A stretch of 64,000 nucleotides of DNA from Spirometra erinaceieuropaei (taxonomy: Eukaryota > Platyhelminthes > Cestoda > Diphyllobothriidea > Diphyllobothriidae): positions 831,649 through 895,648 of the forward strand of contig CACRXP010000046.1 in assembly GCA_902702965.1 (NCBI GenBank), written 5' to 3'. Position 1 is the stretch's first letter. Each line of letters opens with the position of its first letter. The notes under the pieces were generated by a model. The model was not told the origin of the DNA and ran no database searches. It saw nothing but the letters and a program-made list of their open reading frames with translations. The translations under genes and the position numbers were made by a program. Positions 23,714-35,361 of the stretch are shown piece after piece.

Positions 23714-23918
23714 CATTTTTGACGAAAGGTAAAAATGCCACAAACATGAAAGTCGTGTTAAATGAGCAGAATTACATTATACTCGTTAATAAAAAGGATC
23801 GGATAAAACACAGAGTCTATAAAATCCTGAGTCTTTCCTGAGAACACGGAAACCGACCAATATGCGCCCATCAAAAAACCCAATTGCTAATGGAAGTTCT
23901 GAAATGGATACAATGCTG

Positions 23919-23938
23919 ATTATTATTATTATTATTAT
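23919..23938 (+). repeat. (ATT)n microsatellite
   Basis: About six ATT triplets. Confidence 0.85.
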
Positions 23939-24289
23939 CAGAAAGTCGAAAGTGCTATAAACACTAAATTCGTGTCACATCAGTTAACTCCATATGCAGA
24001 AGTATGCAAAGTATGTTTATAAAAACGTCTGAATAGGTAAAATAGAATAGTCACTTAACACATCTGTATTTCCGACTTACCAGCTAAAATTTCAGTTAGC
24101 TTTTCAAACAGATAAGGACCGTTTTGGCAAGCATCTGACAGATTCCACAAATATGGAATCTATCTTTATGGGCGGCCGATCGAAAACTCTGGAGGTTATG
24201 AAGTATTCAGTGATATTTCAAGGCCGACCTGAAACTCAAAATAATCCAGAACAAAGCAAAATTGCAAACTTATTTAATTAAGGACAGGT

Positions 24290-24887
24290 TCTCTTTATGT
24301 ACAGAAAGTGGTATGTCCGCGATTTATCACTGGCCGGCCTAGCGACATGTGCGCTTATGAAAACGTCTGCTCCCATGACGCCTCTATCAAAGAAATCTAG
24401 TTTTATCATACTTGCCTTATTGAAACGCATGTCAATCAATTCAAAGACATAAGTGATACCACGAATCCTCGGAAAACCATGTTGAAATCCATACTAGACA
24501 GAAGGCTGCTGACAAACCACCATACCTAGAAATACATCAGTTCTGAAGGGATATTTACATGTAAGCTTCACTAACAGACTATTTTCAGAGGTTATTCTCT
24601 TTGTGCAGACATAATTGTCCAGTGTATTGCATGCGCGAGCTTTCTCTGCATCAAACGTGAAGTTACCTAAATTAAAACCCTCCAAGAAATTCTTAAAATT
24701 TTTCGCTTTTTTTAAAAAACCCGTTATTTCTAAACAACTTAATACTAACTTTACTTTTCTTTTATGTTTTAGTCCCCTCAAAGTTGTTGTTTATTGACAT
24801 ATATACTGGGTCCACGCATCGGTGTAGTTTTGCGATTGACTAACAATCATTCGTAAACTGTGACACCTTTCATGAGTTAGTTAACGC
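24290..24887 (+). mobile_element. Second MITE-like family, copy E3, right part
   Basis: Shares with E2 the blocks GCTGACAAACCACCATA, TTTCTTTTATGTTTTAG-like sequence and GATTGACTAACAATCATTCG, then ends TTTCATGAGTTAGTTAACGC. Ends about 20 bp before the terminal RhoGAP-like exon. Confidence 0.45.
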
Positions 24888-24892
24888 ATCGT

Positions 24893-24907
24893 GATTTCTT
24901 TTCACAG
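24893..24907 (+). other. Splice acceptor of the terminal exon
   Basis: Short pyrimidine tract and CAG (GATTTCTTTTCACAG) followed by an open frame. It lies just past the right end of repeat E3, whose terminus may supply part of the branch-point region. Confidence 0.5.
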
Positions 24908-25295
24908 GCCAAATTCGGAATTCAATCTGTACACTGACTGTCGACTTCTGGCTCGGTTGAAAATAGAGGAGGAGAAACGTAAGGAATCCGAGGAAGAAAC
25001 GCTGGAACGCTACAAGGAAGTCCTGGGACGGGAACTGCATGGAACGATTCTTGAAACGACGAAACCCCGGGTCAAGTTTCCCAATCGTTTGATGAAGCAG
25101 GGTCGGTTCCGTAACCTCTATGTTGCACGCAGGCTGCGGAGTGTTCAGGAGATTCTGCTCGACGTTCGTCATTCGAGCCGAATGTTAAGATACCAACCAG
25201 ATCCACACTATCGAACGGTGCCCAGTCGAGTGAGAACTTCCCTTTTCGTGCCAAACGATTTGCCAAAAGTCAAAGTAAACTCCCTGTTTGGATGA
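24908..25295 (+). CDS. Terminal exon of the RhoGAP-like gene
   Basis: One base completes the upstream codon, then 128 codons and TGA. The first 50 residues are a charged helix that may form a coiled coil (LARLKIEEEKRKESEEETLE). The rest is basic (FPNRLMKQGRFRNLYVARRL) and ends PKVKVNSLFG. The frame and phase match both large exons upstream, on the same strand, and no other exon in the window could use it. I do not recognise the sequence as a named domain. The TGA and a poly(A) signal 62 bp further on fit a 3' terminal exon. That it belongs to this gene is inferred from phase, order and strand. Confidence 0.6.
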
Positions 25296-25356
25296 GGTAT
25301 CGACGCCTCCATAAGCGGCCTACCTTCTTAAAACTCACAAATAACGCCTACTTACA

Positions 25357-25362
25357 AATAAA
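25357..25362 (+). terminator. Poly(A) signal of the RhoGAP-like gene
   Basis: AATAAA 62 bp after the TGA of the terminal exon, at the distance expected for a short 3' UTR. Confidence 0.5.
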
Positions 25363-27132
25363 TAGTAGAAGAACTATTTTTCTTTCCGAAGTTGTGATGA
25401 TGGAGAGTTTGAAGAGGCAGCTGGCGAATTCAAGACATAGCGTCGAAAAACATAAAATAGAAACATGCGATCGGCAAGCGAGCTGATTTACCGCCTGTGA
25501 ACAGGTATTAGAAGAACCACAACCTCAACGACGCGCATGAAGTGCCGGACTTGAGGGCTGCAGGCAGTAATGCATAAGACCGAACAAAAGCAGACATAAA
25601 TTGTTACTTTCGTCATGCGTTTTAGCTTATCCAAGGGAGGTGGTGAATCAAATATTCTAAATTCCACTACCACTTCCACATCTGGAAAAACACTTTACAA
25701 TGGGTTTAGTTGATTACTTAGCCAGTTGCTTCAGCACTTTATGCATGGACCATGTTCCGCTGAGCACGGCCTGGTTGTGAAATGAAATACGGACATCCGT
25801 GACCAACAGTTCTCCTTTGCCAGAGAACTTCTATCCGCTTGACTGTCCGCATCACATCTTTAGTGAGTCGACGGTCCCTCTAAGGCTCTCAGAAGCGGTC
25901 GTCCGAGGTAGTCGCCTCAGTTTGACTGAGAAGACCCGGATACCGATTGGGACTGGGACGCTGTTCCACAAACGCAGGCTGAGTAGACTGAGGTACGGAA
26001 TGGGCCTGAGGCTGATATTAAAGAGGGTAACGAAAACCTGCCTGGCTTTTCTCGAAGGAACAGGAGTCATTAGTTGTGCAATTTCCGTGGGCATAAATCG
26101 CACCACAGTAGTAGAGTGATACAGCCTTCGGCGGGGTGTATGCTTGAAGGCACTCCTGAACGAGATGAGGCAAAGTAGGGGAAACTTTCCTGAGACACAT
26201 AACACAACCGCATCTAGTTAATGCCGGTCAACAAGCAGTGCCACAAACCTCTCAGGAAACAGACCTCTAAGTTGATCTATAGCGTCGACAATGAAAACTT
26301 AGGTAAAAATGGGCAGTAGAAAAGCAACACATGAAACGGATATCCTGTGCCTTTCGCAAGCCCCGTCCGTGTACATCCCCAAACGACTGCCCCCCCCCCC
26401 GAGTGGTTGTCGGGTATATGTAATTCATTAGTAAAATTTTGTTGAATGCGTCGACAGCATTCTTCCCTAAAGGCTGCGAGCACGGAGAGTCCGGATGAAG
26501 TAGCTCCGGTGACGTACGCACTCACTGGAGAGGTATCGGAAGGGAGTAGAGCCGCTGACGTACGTAGCCTGGCCACTCGCCTGATGAGGAAGGAAAGTGA
26601 CCGATTGGTCAACTGGAAGCTAGGCAGTCCGTCAAAACGCCACTCGTCAAGTGCGGCTGCTGGACAAAACCTTACCAATTTTCGTCCGTCGCCCACCTTC
26701 AGGAGCCTGAAAACGGCCGCCCATTGTCACATCTGATGCTCTAATTTTTTTTCAAATTTACACATCTCACCAGGGTGAGAACAAAAGACAACTATCTCGT
26801 AGTTATATGAATCACATGTCTCATTTCAGAGGTCACCGGGTTTATTAGGAAATAAAACAGACTTCTTGAACGATCTTCCAGAAATTGTAAAAGAGCACGA
26901 GTCCTTCTCAGTCTGCATTAGAGTTAGTTTTCCAATCGCCCGATCTGGAAACCCAAGATGCAGCGGAAAGAGTTTGTCCCACAATCTGGTCGTTAAATGG
27001 CATAGTTAATACCTCCGATTGCAACCAATGGGAATGCGGACATGTGGATGGATGGTAGAGCAGTGGACTTCATAAACCTTAATAAGCAATGAAGTCCTGG
27101 CTTTATACCCAGCTCGTGAAAATCTCAGGCAA
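25363..27132. other. No gene called; several overlapping ORFs
   Basis: 25852-26205 (minus) and 26277-26696 (minus) are open for 117 and 139 codons, the latter overlapped by a 96-codon plus frame. No motif or repeat ties them to a family. A C-run is at 26391-26400. Confidence 0.35.
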
Positions 27133-27360
27133 GATCATACTTTGTAGCCCTACCTGTAAGGGGCTAGTATTACGGGTTAGGGTTAGGCGTTGGGGTTAGC
27201 GGTTAGGGTTAGGGGTTAGAGGTTGGGGTTATGGGTTGGCGTTAGAGATCGGGGTAAGGGATGAGGGGTTGTTGTTGTGGGTAAGGGTTGAGGGCTAGAA
27301 GTTAGGGTAAAGCGTTAGGCTGGGGCTTTTAAACTGCAGGTACTGCTACGAAATGAGATC
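27133..27360. mobile_element. TIR element with telomere-like core, copy 2
   Basis: Left end GATCATACTTTGTAGCCCTA and right end (inverse) GATCTCATTTCGTAGCAGTA match copy 1. The core is about 150 bp of degenerate GGGTTAG units on plus, opposite in orientation to copy 1. Confidence 0.6.
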
Positions 27361-27789
27361 CGGCCAAACTTCATATTAGGTAAAACTGTCCGACGACAAT
27401 TATTTAATCAAAATTGGCCGCACATACCAACCTTATCTCTGTCGCTTCTCATTTTTGTATCATACACTTTTCCGTTTGTAAAAAAGCCAGGTGCAATTAA
27501 CCAACATATTTGCCGGGTCTTTTAAAATGGAAACGATAACTTAGGTGTCGTTGCAAAGGAGATTAGTAGTGAACATGGGCCTTAAGGACTGTTCACGTTT
27601 GTTCTGCCATGATTAAGCAAACCATGGTCTCCACTGTCTGGTATGAGCTGGCAATTCTTTCGAACCCCGTTCTCTGCAGGCAGATGCTTTGGGTTCATAG
27701 GCCGTGTGCTTGGTTTCCCAGTGACTTGTGCCGTCCTTCTCTTTCTGACCCATTTTTGCTGCTGGCCAGTATTCTGGTCAGGTTTTTGT

Positions 27790-27980
27790 TACGGACCAGG
27801 GGGCGTGGTGGTAAGCCTGGATGAGAGTCCAGCCGTGCCAACCATTTGCGCCCCCCCTCCCACCTTCGGTCTTCTAGCCTACGTCTTGACACCGAGAGGA
27901 GAGAACGAGGTAGATGCTGTGCAAATCTACTATCACTACAACTAATCCACGCCCAAGTCGCCGCTCCTGCTCCCACCTTG
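27790..27980 (+). repeat. Dispersed repeat B3
   Basis: Shares GAGGTAGATGCTGTGCAAAT and CACTACAACTAATCCACGCC with B1. Confidence 0.5.
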
Positions 27981-28119
27981 CTGTGAACATGGTTGGCAAC
28001 AGCGGTTGAAATGTCATTAGCAAACACGGTGCCACAAAATGTCTGCATGCTACCATTCAGCTTTCTGATGGAGTATCTTTACTGTCCGCTGGGTTAAGTT
28101 GCAAAAAATGGCCTACTTA

Positions 28120-28322
28120 CAGTAAATGTGTCAACTCATGAAATGTTAACCGCAATTCTGAAATGCTTTTGCGACTCAAAGGGATGACTTAAGCAGGGCT
28201 GTTACGTTAATCATCATGCAGCATAATCGCGTTATAATTCACTTACCCCAGGATGCTGGTTCATGAACAATCGCGCCTCTGGCCGCCTGCAAAACTACAC
28301 TTTGTAAACAATGCCAATTTAA
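28120..28322. mobile_element. MITE M4, left part, interrupted by PLE3
   Basis: Starts after TA (28118-28119) with CAGTAAATGTGTCAACTCAT and follows the family arm up to GCCAATTTAA, where PLE3 begins. The remaining part resumes at 29421. Confidence 0.7.
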
Positions 28323-29421
28323 AAGTCAAATTGGCGAACACGTGTTTTCAGTAACTCTTCATCACGCCAAAACGGTTTCAACGAAGTTTAAGTTATGCGA
28401 ATTACATGACTTATAAATGACTCGGGGACAATTAACATCGATCGCTCCCACGCCATTCGCATGACGAGGCGTGCTATGGCGTGGTCGGCGTGTCGTGGTC
28501 ATTGGGTTCAGGGAGCGAGGAAGAGGGGGGGGGGCATAGGCTGTGAGTACGTCGTGTACCTTGCGCACCCACCCTGGCATCAGGAGGTTGGGACGACGTT
28601 GGGGTCGGCGTCGGCCACGGAAGACAGAGAGCCTGTGTCAGAGTCTTCTGACAGCATAGCTCTGGATTGGCTAGCCATATAGCCACTGCCTCAGCTGTAG
28701 CTAGCACCCGTTGGCGTAGGCCTTTGGAGAAGCCTGCTGGTGTCCGGTAGACAATCTGAAAGGCTCCTTTGGCATTGACTCGGTGATTCGTATCGACAAG
28801 ATGTGCGAGAATAGAACTCGGGATCGATTTCTTCTCACCTTTGCCTAGCCAGGCCGGTATGTGTTCATGTACTCTCTTTTCCAAGCGCCTCGTTGTACGG
28901 CTGATGTATCCCGCTCCACAGGAGCAAGTGAATGAATAAATACACATTGATGTGGCCTGCAACGGGAGTCGGTCTTTACCTCCCAAGCGTAGGAGGGGAG
29001 AGTTAGTGAAACTCACACGTAAGTTCGCCGCGGGGAAAGCGCTAGTGATCGCTGTTTTCAGACGTCTTTTTACTAGTTTACTTGCTGCGTCCCCTTGAAA
29101 AGGCAATCTTATAAATAAGTGCTTTTCTGCAGTTGCCATGGTAGGTTTTGCAGTGCACTCCCCTATATTTCGAAGGATAAATCTTTCTGGGTATCCGTTT
29201 TCGTGGAGTGTATCCCGCAGCTGCTAGAGTTCCGCCTCCACAGTCTCAGGAGAGCAGATACGTCGCACTATAGCTGCCAATCCCTGGACTAGATTTCGTT
29301 TGATGTTGAGGGGGACAAAACTGTGAAAGTTAATGTATTGTCCCGTCCAGGTTTTCTTTCGGAATACTCTACGTTGGATAGACCCATCCTCTTGTCTGTG
29401 CAGAAGAACGTCGAGGAACGC
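28323..29421 (-). pseudogene. Penelope-like element (PLE3), 5'-truncated, inserted in MITE M4
   Basis: On minus, 29224-29424 starts within RT (AFLDVLLHRQEDGS) and stops at a TAG (29224-29226). The frame then continues without a frame change into 28474-29139, with FIRLPFQGDAASKL, the GIY-YIG core FTCSCGAGYISRTTRRL and EHIPAWL, and a Pro-rich tail. The 5' truncation falls exactly at the MITE junction, as expected from incomplete target-primed reverse transcription. One nonsense codon and the missing RT half make it inactive. Confidence 0.8.
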
Positions 29422-30168
29422 CATTTAAGTAGCAGGATTTTTTCATTAATATTCGATGTTCTTGTAAATTCAGATATATTGCCTGCAAATATTCATTCTT
29501 TTCTTATTTGGTAGAAAATTACGTCTTTTTAAAATTTCACACCGAAGGAAGGGTATAGTTCGGTTTTAGAAAAGTTTTTAATAATACAATTTTCTACGAC
29601 CGTGAAATACTCGTTCATAAAACATCATGTCTCTGCTTTTACTGGTGTTGTTTCTAAAGTTTATGGTTTGGCTAAAATCCACCGTTAACTTTTATGAACC
29701 CCATATGATCCCCACATAATACCGTATAGAAATTTATGATTTCCCACACGTGAGAAATATACAGCTTATAGTTTGAAAACCTTAAATGTGAGTGTAATTG
29801 CAGATCGAATCTGAAATTATTCGGGATATGAAAAAGTTTCTCAAAAGCGTACTACACCCTTTCTTCAAATATAAGCTTTGAAGCTTTGCTACCAAATGAG
29901 TAAAAGAATAAGTATTTTCTCTATGTTTTTTGTGCGATATGTTTGAATTTACAAAGACATCGAAAATGAGTGGGAAAAATTTATACTATTTGAGTAGCCG
30001 TTGTTACAGAGTGGGGTTTTCGCAAACGACCAAAAAGAAGTTCGCTCAAAAGCCAGCACACTGAAAGAACTCAATTGTAATGGTGTTATTAATGTTACAA
30101 TCCTATTTTTCGATTCGAAAACGCATTTCAGGCCTTCAGCTAACATTTCATGAGTTGGCACATCTGCT
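29421..30168. mobile_element. MITE M4, right part, after the PLE3 insertion
   Basis: Resumes the family sequence at CCATTTAAGTAGCAGG and runs to an eroded terminus, CATTTCATGAGTTGGCACAT. CCATTTAA here and CCAATTTAA at 28314-28322 may be the diverged target duplication. Confidence 0.7.
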
Positions 30169-30880
30169 AAATGGTTGTCATAAATTTTGATGCATTTTTA
30201 AATTTAGTCGCATCTTATGGAGAAGTTCTCCAAAATTTCAGTGATGCGAGTTAATGCGTCAGCAGTTTTAAATTTTTTGGCCTGATGAACACAATTCAGT
30301 CGGAAATATTTTGGTGATTTAAAACTACCATGCCACGCTCACACCTCTTTAAGGTTGCGCGGGTAGCTATCAGAGACTAAGAGCAGCACGTGACCGCCTA
30401 CCGTAGAAGAGCAAAGGGGACTTGTTTCGGTAAAAAAAGGGAGAAAGAATCGGCGAATTTCCCTTATGCCAGTTTTTTTAAAAAAAGCCCGTTTTCGGAG
30501 TCGGAGTTTAGCCGTCACAAAGAACACACGCAGAAACTAATCGGGATTTATTTCACAGCGTGGAATGAATGTGGATTTAACTAATCAGACCAGGAAGGTA
30601 ACGAGAAGCAGTCAATGAAATCTGACAAGGCGACGGCAACAGGGAGTGTTTTGAAGACTGTCTGTTTTTTTACAAAATGTATTATTTTCGGTTGATTTCA
30701 TCTGTCATCTTCCTCGGTTTTACAAGTCACAAAAAGGAAACCGATGCGCAGAAACATTGGTTCTGAATGCAGTTGCAGTCAGTGGCCGAACGCATTAAGT
30801 GTTAGTCGAAATACCCTGAATACGTTTTAGATTATTAACTACTACCTAGATGAGATTGTGGTGTGTATTATCAAGAAGCC

Positions 30881-31698
30881 TAACATTTCGGACTCGCCAC
30901 GATGTTATCATATGAAATGCACTTCTTTTTGCCCCTCTATCAAAACCCCACTCCGTACGACTCAGGTAGCATAAGTTGTTCACAGTGATTTTCGATGCTC
31001 TTAAAAATTAAGATACATTTTGCAGAAAAAATGCATAAAAGTGTATTTTCGTTTTTTCATTTGGTAGCAAACCACGCTGTCTTCAAATATTATATTTGAA
31101 GAAAGTTTATATTTAGGTTTCGATGAAGTTCCCTAGTTCTTAAAAAATTCTTGGTCAGATCAGCCCTCGCAATGGCGTTTAGCGATTTAGTTCTACGAGG
31201 CGAATTCTTTTTGTATAAGGAGAATGATATATTCCTCTACATCTTTAAGAAGATACTATATTAACCTCATGAAATTCTGCAATGGATGCGGACTATGTTT
31301 CCTGCTTCATCATTTATATCAATAAACGGGCAGGTACGATGTTGTATGAATGGATATTGCAAGTCCTTAGAAATCGTTGAAGTGTAAACTTTTGGAACTA
31401 AAAAACACCCTTCCTTCGAGCATAAAATTGAAATAACTGCCAGATGAGTACAGAAAATATTTTTTGCGCGTGTCTTGTGAGGGCACCATAAATCAGGATG
31501 AAAACGTCTTGCGTCCAATGTAGTCATTTTTTCAGAGTGGAGATATACAGGTGGAAAAGTGCATCCAAAAACCAGCATCCGGGTAATTCCGAAATATAAT
31601 AGGATTATGTCGCATGATAATCAATATTAAATCTACATCCATTTAATTATTGCTAATCAAAAACGCATTGCAGATCTCATGGGATCGGTCACTAGTTG
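30881..31698. mobile_element. MITE M9, divergent subfamily, left-truncated
   Basis: Right terminus reads CTCATGGGATCGGTCACTAG then TTG and TA. The left end is lost. Belongs to the divergent subfamily with M7 and M10. Confidence 0.55.
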
Positions 31699-31745
31699 TA
31701 CCATCACAATCTGACTCTCCTTCGCCGTGCATCATCATGCTTGTA

Positions 31746-32525
31746 CAGTAAGTGGGTTAAATCATGAAATGTCCCCAGAAATTCCGAAATGCGTTTTCGT
31801 TTAGAAAGGATTAATTACGTAGGTTTGTAAAACCAACCAACGTGCAGCAGAATTCTATAATAAATCAGTTACCCTAGGGTTCCAGCTTTTTAATGAACTT
31901 ATTTTCGACCGCGTGTAAGAACTACACTTTGCAGAAAATGAATACTTACGTAGAAGGCATTTGTCTACCTGATTTTCGATGTCCTTAAACTACATTTTAT
32001 AAAAAACACAAGTAAAAATATTAGCTCTTCCGCTCATTTGGTAGAAATTTACGTCTTCTTCCATTTTTTTTCTCCACGGAGGGATATTATTGGGTTGAAA
32101 AAACTTTTCCAATTTGCGATTAATTTTTAACTCGGCCTGCCGTTACACTTGCATTCAGGGTTTTCAAGCTACAAGCCGTATGCCTCTTACGTTCAGAAAA
32201 CCACAAATTTCTCTGCGGTATTGAAGGGAGACCATACTGAGTTAATAAAACTTTGCAGTGGATTTGATCTATATTGTTAACTTTACAAGCCATATTGGTA
32301 AATGCAGAGACATGACGTTTTATGAACGGCCATTTCATGTTATTAAGATTCAGACAATTAGACACTATTTTAAAACAGCATTATGTCCATTCTTCGAGTA
32401 TAAAATTAAAGTAAGACGTAATAGTCTACCGAATCTGCAAATAATTGAGCAATTTTATGCATGTTTTCCGTGAGACATAATTGGACATTTAGGGACATCG
32501 AAAATCAATAAAAAAATTAATGCTA
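31746..32525. mobile_element. MITE M5, truncated at the right and fused to M6
   Basis: Starts after TA (31744-31745) with CAGTAAGTGGGTTAAATCAT. The central unique segment is in the opposite orientation to M1. The sequence leaves the right arm at about 32525 and jumps into the left arm of another copy. Confidence 0.65.
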
Positions 32526-33334
32526 CTCTCGAACAAACGTCTTTCCGGCTTCATGCAAAAACTATACTCTGTAAAAAGTGGCTACTTATGTGGCATGCAT
32601 TTTTTTCGCTGATTTTGGATGTCCTTAAAAATTCAATTATATCTCACGGAAAACATGCATAAAAATGCTTATTTTTCTGCTTAGTCAGTAGACAATTACG
32701 TCTTCTTTCATTTTTACACTCGAAAGAAGGGTATAATTTGGTTTTATAAAATCTTTCCAGTTCCCGAATAATTTTGAACCCGAACTCTCGTACACTTGCA
32801 TCCAGGGTTTCCAATCTACGAGCCGTATAATTTCCGGGTGCGGAAAACCATACATTTATCTACCGTATTAAGAGGAGATTAGATGGGGTTCATAAAATTA
32901 AGCAGTGGATTTGAACCACATTGTTAACTTTACAAGCCACATTGGCAAATGCAGAGACGACGTTTTATGAATGGCCATATTACGGTATTAAAGATCTCAC
33001 AATAAGAAACTTTTTAAAACCGACTTACACCCTTCTTATGAGCATAAAATTGAAAGAAGAATTAATTTTCTACTGAAGGAGCAAGGGAATAAGTAGTAAT
33101 ATGCATACATTCCATGAGATATAATTGAATCTTTGAGGGCATCGAAAATGGCGGAGTGTGGTTTTTGGATACAGCCGAAAAAAGTTTGATCGAAAACCGG
33201 CATCCTGGGTAGCTAAATTATTATAGGATTATGCCATAGGATGATTGGTTTTACAATTCTACTTAATAAATCTTTTCAAAATTAAAACGCATTTCGGAAT
33301 TTTTGTTGACATTTCTTTAGTTAGCCCATCTACT
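32526..33334. mobile_element. MITE M6, left-truncated and fused to M5
   Basis: Enters the family sequence part-way along the left arm (CGTCTTTCCGGCTTCATGCA) and runs to an eroded right terminus, TTAGTTAGCCCATCTACT. Confidence 0.65.
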
Positions 33335-33675
33335 CTAACTTGTTACAAAATGGAGAGGGAACGTTCGCATCTTTTCTTACACGAGAACCTCCTTTGGTTT
33401 CTTCCCATTTTGCACAAAAATGACGCTATCGTCGGCAAAAAAGGGAATAATATCGTTTGCACCGGGGGGTGTGGACTTAAATTTCTCCGTCCGCCTTCTC
33501 CCTCCTCCTACCAGAGTCCAGATGAGTAACATTTGGTGGGCGTATTCGTTTTCCGATCGGCCGAGTGGACCATCCCTGCCGAAAGCGCGACGAAGCCTAC
33601 AAGCAAGTAAAATCGAACCTCCCTTTTTCACTGATTGGCGCTCACTTAACCGAATGCATTATTGCTGTTTTTTAT

Positions 33676-33691
33676 GAGAGAGAGAGAGAGA
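33676..33691 (+). repeat. (GA)n microsatellite
   Basis: About eight GA dinucleotides. Confidence 0.85.
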
Positions 33692-33935
33692 AAAGGGTGC
33701 AATTCTGACGGCTCTTAAATGTGCTGGTTGGAGGAAATGAGAGCACATGAACCGAAAAAGCGCATCGGTGCTTTTCTGCAATAGCAGTCCTCGAAAAACA
33801 CATCACCCAGTCCGAAATCAGTCTGCCGTTTTCTAGTCAAACAAAGCTAAAAAGCAGTAGTAGTGAAACTGCGATTCCCAGATGGCATATCAAAAGAAAA
33901 GGAGAAGTTCATCGGGAGAGGTGTACTGGAGGTCT

Positions 33936-33972
33936 GACGTTTCGGGTAGTTGTTTCGTCTACCTACCTTCAG
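33936..33972 (-). ncRNA. Hammerhead-like motif H4, core altered
   Basis: On minus: CTGAAGG (last core A changed to G), TA, a stem GGTAG/CTACC, GAAA, CGTC. Likely inactive. Confidence 0.35.
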
Positions 33973-34111
33973 ACACTGGAAAGTCGTACGCACAGCTCTC
34001 CTTATATGGTGCACTTCGCTTGATGAGCGACCTGCCAACGGTGCCTGTGTGGATGCATCCGATCGGCATGTCATCGTAACCTGCATCGCCCCCGCCCTCG
34101 TCTGCCAGTCT

Positions 34112-34148
34112 CTGAAGATGGGTAGACGAAACAACTACTCGAAACGTC
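34112..34148 (+). ncRNA. Hammerhead-like motif H5
   Basis: CTGAAGA, T, stem GGGTAG against CTACTC (one mismatch), GAAA, CGTC. Flanks GTCT before and GGAC after can pair for 4 bp. Core bases are intact. Confidence 0.45.
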
Positions 34149-34365
34149 GGACCGCCAATACACCTCTCCCGGTGAACGCCGTCTTTTCTTTTAAAAAGCT
34201 AAATATAGCGAGTCCTATAGTCTTTTAAAGACTACGCGCATTTCGTCACCTCGGGCCTTCTTGGACCGTCGAGTCTAACAACTTCTTTTCACTATGTGTG
34301 TTAATTTAAGCCGCCTGGTGGATTCTGCAGCGATTGCACTGTATTATAATAGGCGAACGGCATAC

Positions 34366-35361
34366 GCACTCCCTTGGCGCCAACGCCTCATGAAATGTTG
34401 ACCTAAATTCTGAAATTCTTTTTCGGCTAGGAACAAGTACTTAAATGGGGTTCTAATATTGATCAGTGTACGGCATAATCATGTAGCATTTCAGACTTGC
34501 CAGAATGCCGGCTTTCGGATGCACTCCTTCTTAACTTCCTGCAGAAACCGTGCTCGTAAAAAATGACTACTTAAGTAGCATGCATTTATCCTATGGATTT
34601 TCGATGGTCTTACAAACTAAAATATATTTTATAGAAAATGTGCACGATATAAGCTGTCTTTTACTGTTTTGGTAGACAAAAACATTGTCTTTGCATTTCA
34701 TGCACGAAGAACTTGTGTGTTTAGGTTTTTACAAAGTTTCTTATTGTGAGATTTTAAAGACTATGCACTGTCCATGTTAACAGGACCCCACATATCCGTT
34801 TACTGCTGCTGCCCATGATCTGTACAATGCAGTTCGAATCCATTGCGAAATTTTATGAACTGTATGGGGTATCTTCTTGAAGGCATAGAGGAATATATGA
34901 TTTTCCTTACTCGGAAAGCATGCATCTTGTTGGCTGAAATCGCTGAACACTGATGCAATGGCAGATCAGGCTCAAAAATATTCGGGAATTGGGAGACTTT
35001 TTAAACCTAAGTATGCACTATTTCGTGCAAAAACTGCAAATGTAATGTTATTTTCTACCAAATGAGTAAAAGAATGCTTATTTTTGTGCACGTTTTTTGT
35101 AAAATATATTAAGATTTATAAAACCACCAAAAATCAATGTAAAAAAATACATGCCACTTAAGAAGCCGTTTTATACCAAGCGTCGTTTCTGCAGGAGGTC
35201 AGAGAGAAGTGCATTCAAAAGCCAACATCCTGGCAAGTCCGAAATACTATAAGATTATGCCATAAAATGATTACTATTATAACGCCTCCTTAGTAATCCT
35301 TCCTAATCAAAAACGAATTTCAGAATTTCAGCCAACATTTCACGAGATCTGTCACGCACTG
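34366..35361. mobile_element. MITE M7, divergent subfamily, about 1 kb
   Basis: Left end contains CCTCATGAAATGTTGACCTA. Right end is TTTCACGAGATCTGTCACGC then ACTG and TA. Same layout as M10. The left terminus is eroded, so its start is approximate. Confidence 0.6.

Larger units (their letters stand above)
16940..24907 (+). other. Predicted intron of about 8 kb filled with repeats
   Basis: Joins the copy 2 donor to the acceptor of the terminal exon. It holds an LTR-like cassette, two copies of a short repeat, an antisense PLE with its associated 5' repeat, a truncated and a full-length palindromic MITE, and the right part of another MITE-like element that ends about 20 bp before the acceptor. 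No additional convincing exon was seen inside it. Confidence 0.5.
33862..34195. mobile_element. Palindromic PLE terminus with hammerhead-like motifs H4 and H5
   Basis: The left side (minus) carries the PLE 3' end (GCGATTCCCAGATGGCATAT on plus) and H4. The right side (plus) repeats the same order inverted (H5, then CACCTCTCCCGGTGAACGCC). The arms of about 85-100 bp flank about 135 bp related to the PLE4 tail. No RT is left. Confidence 0.5.

Noticed and set aside
25852..26205. Possible LINE RT tail (LRLWNSVPVPI)
   Set aside because: Only one short motif resembles LINE C-termini and no other RT motif is near.
26277..26736. Overlapping 139-codon minus and 96-codon plus frames
   Set aside because: Both strands are open in the same DNA, there is no motif, and codon make-up gives no preference.
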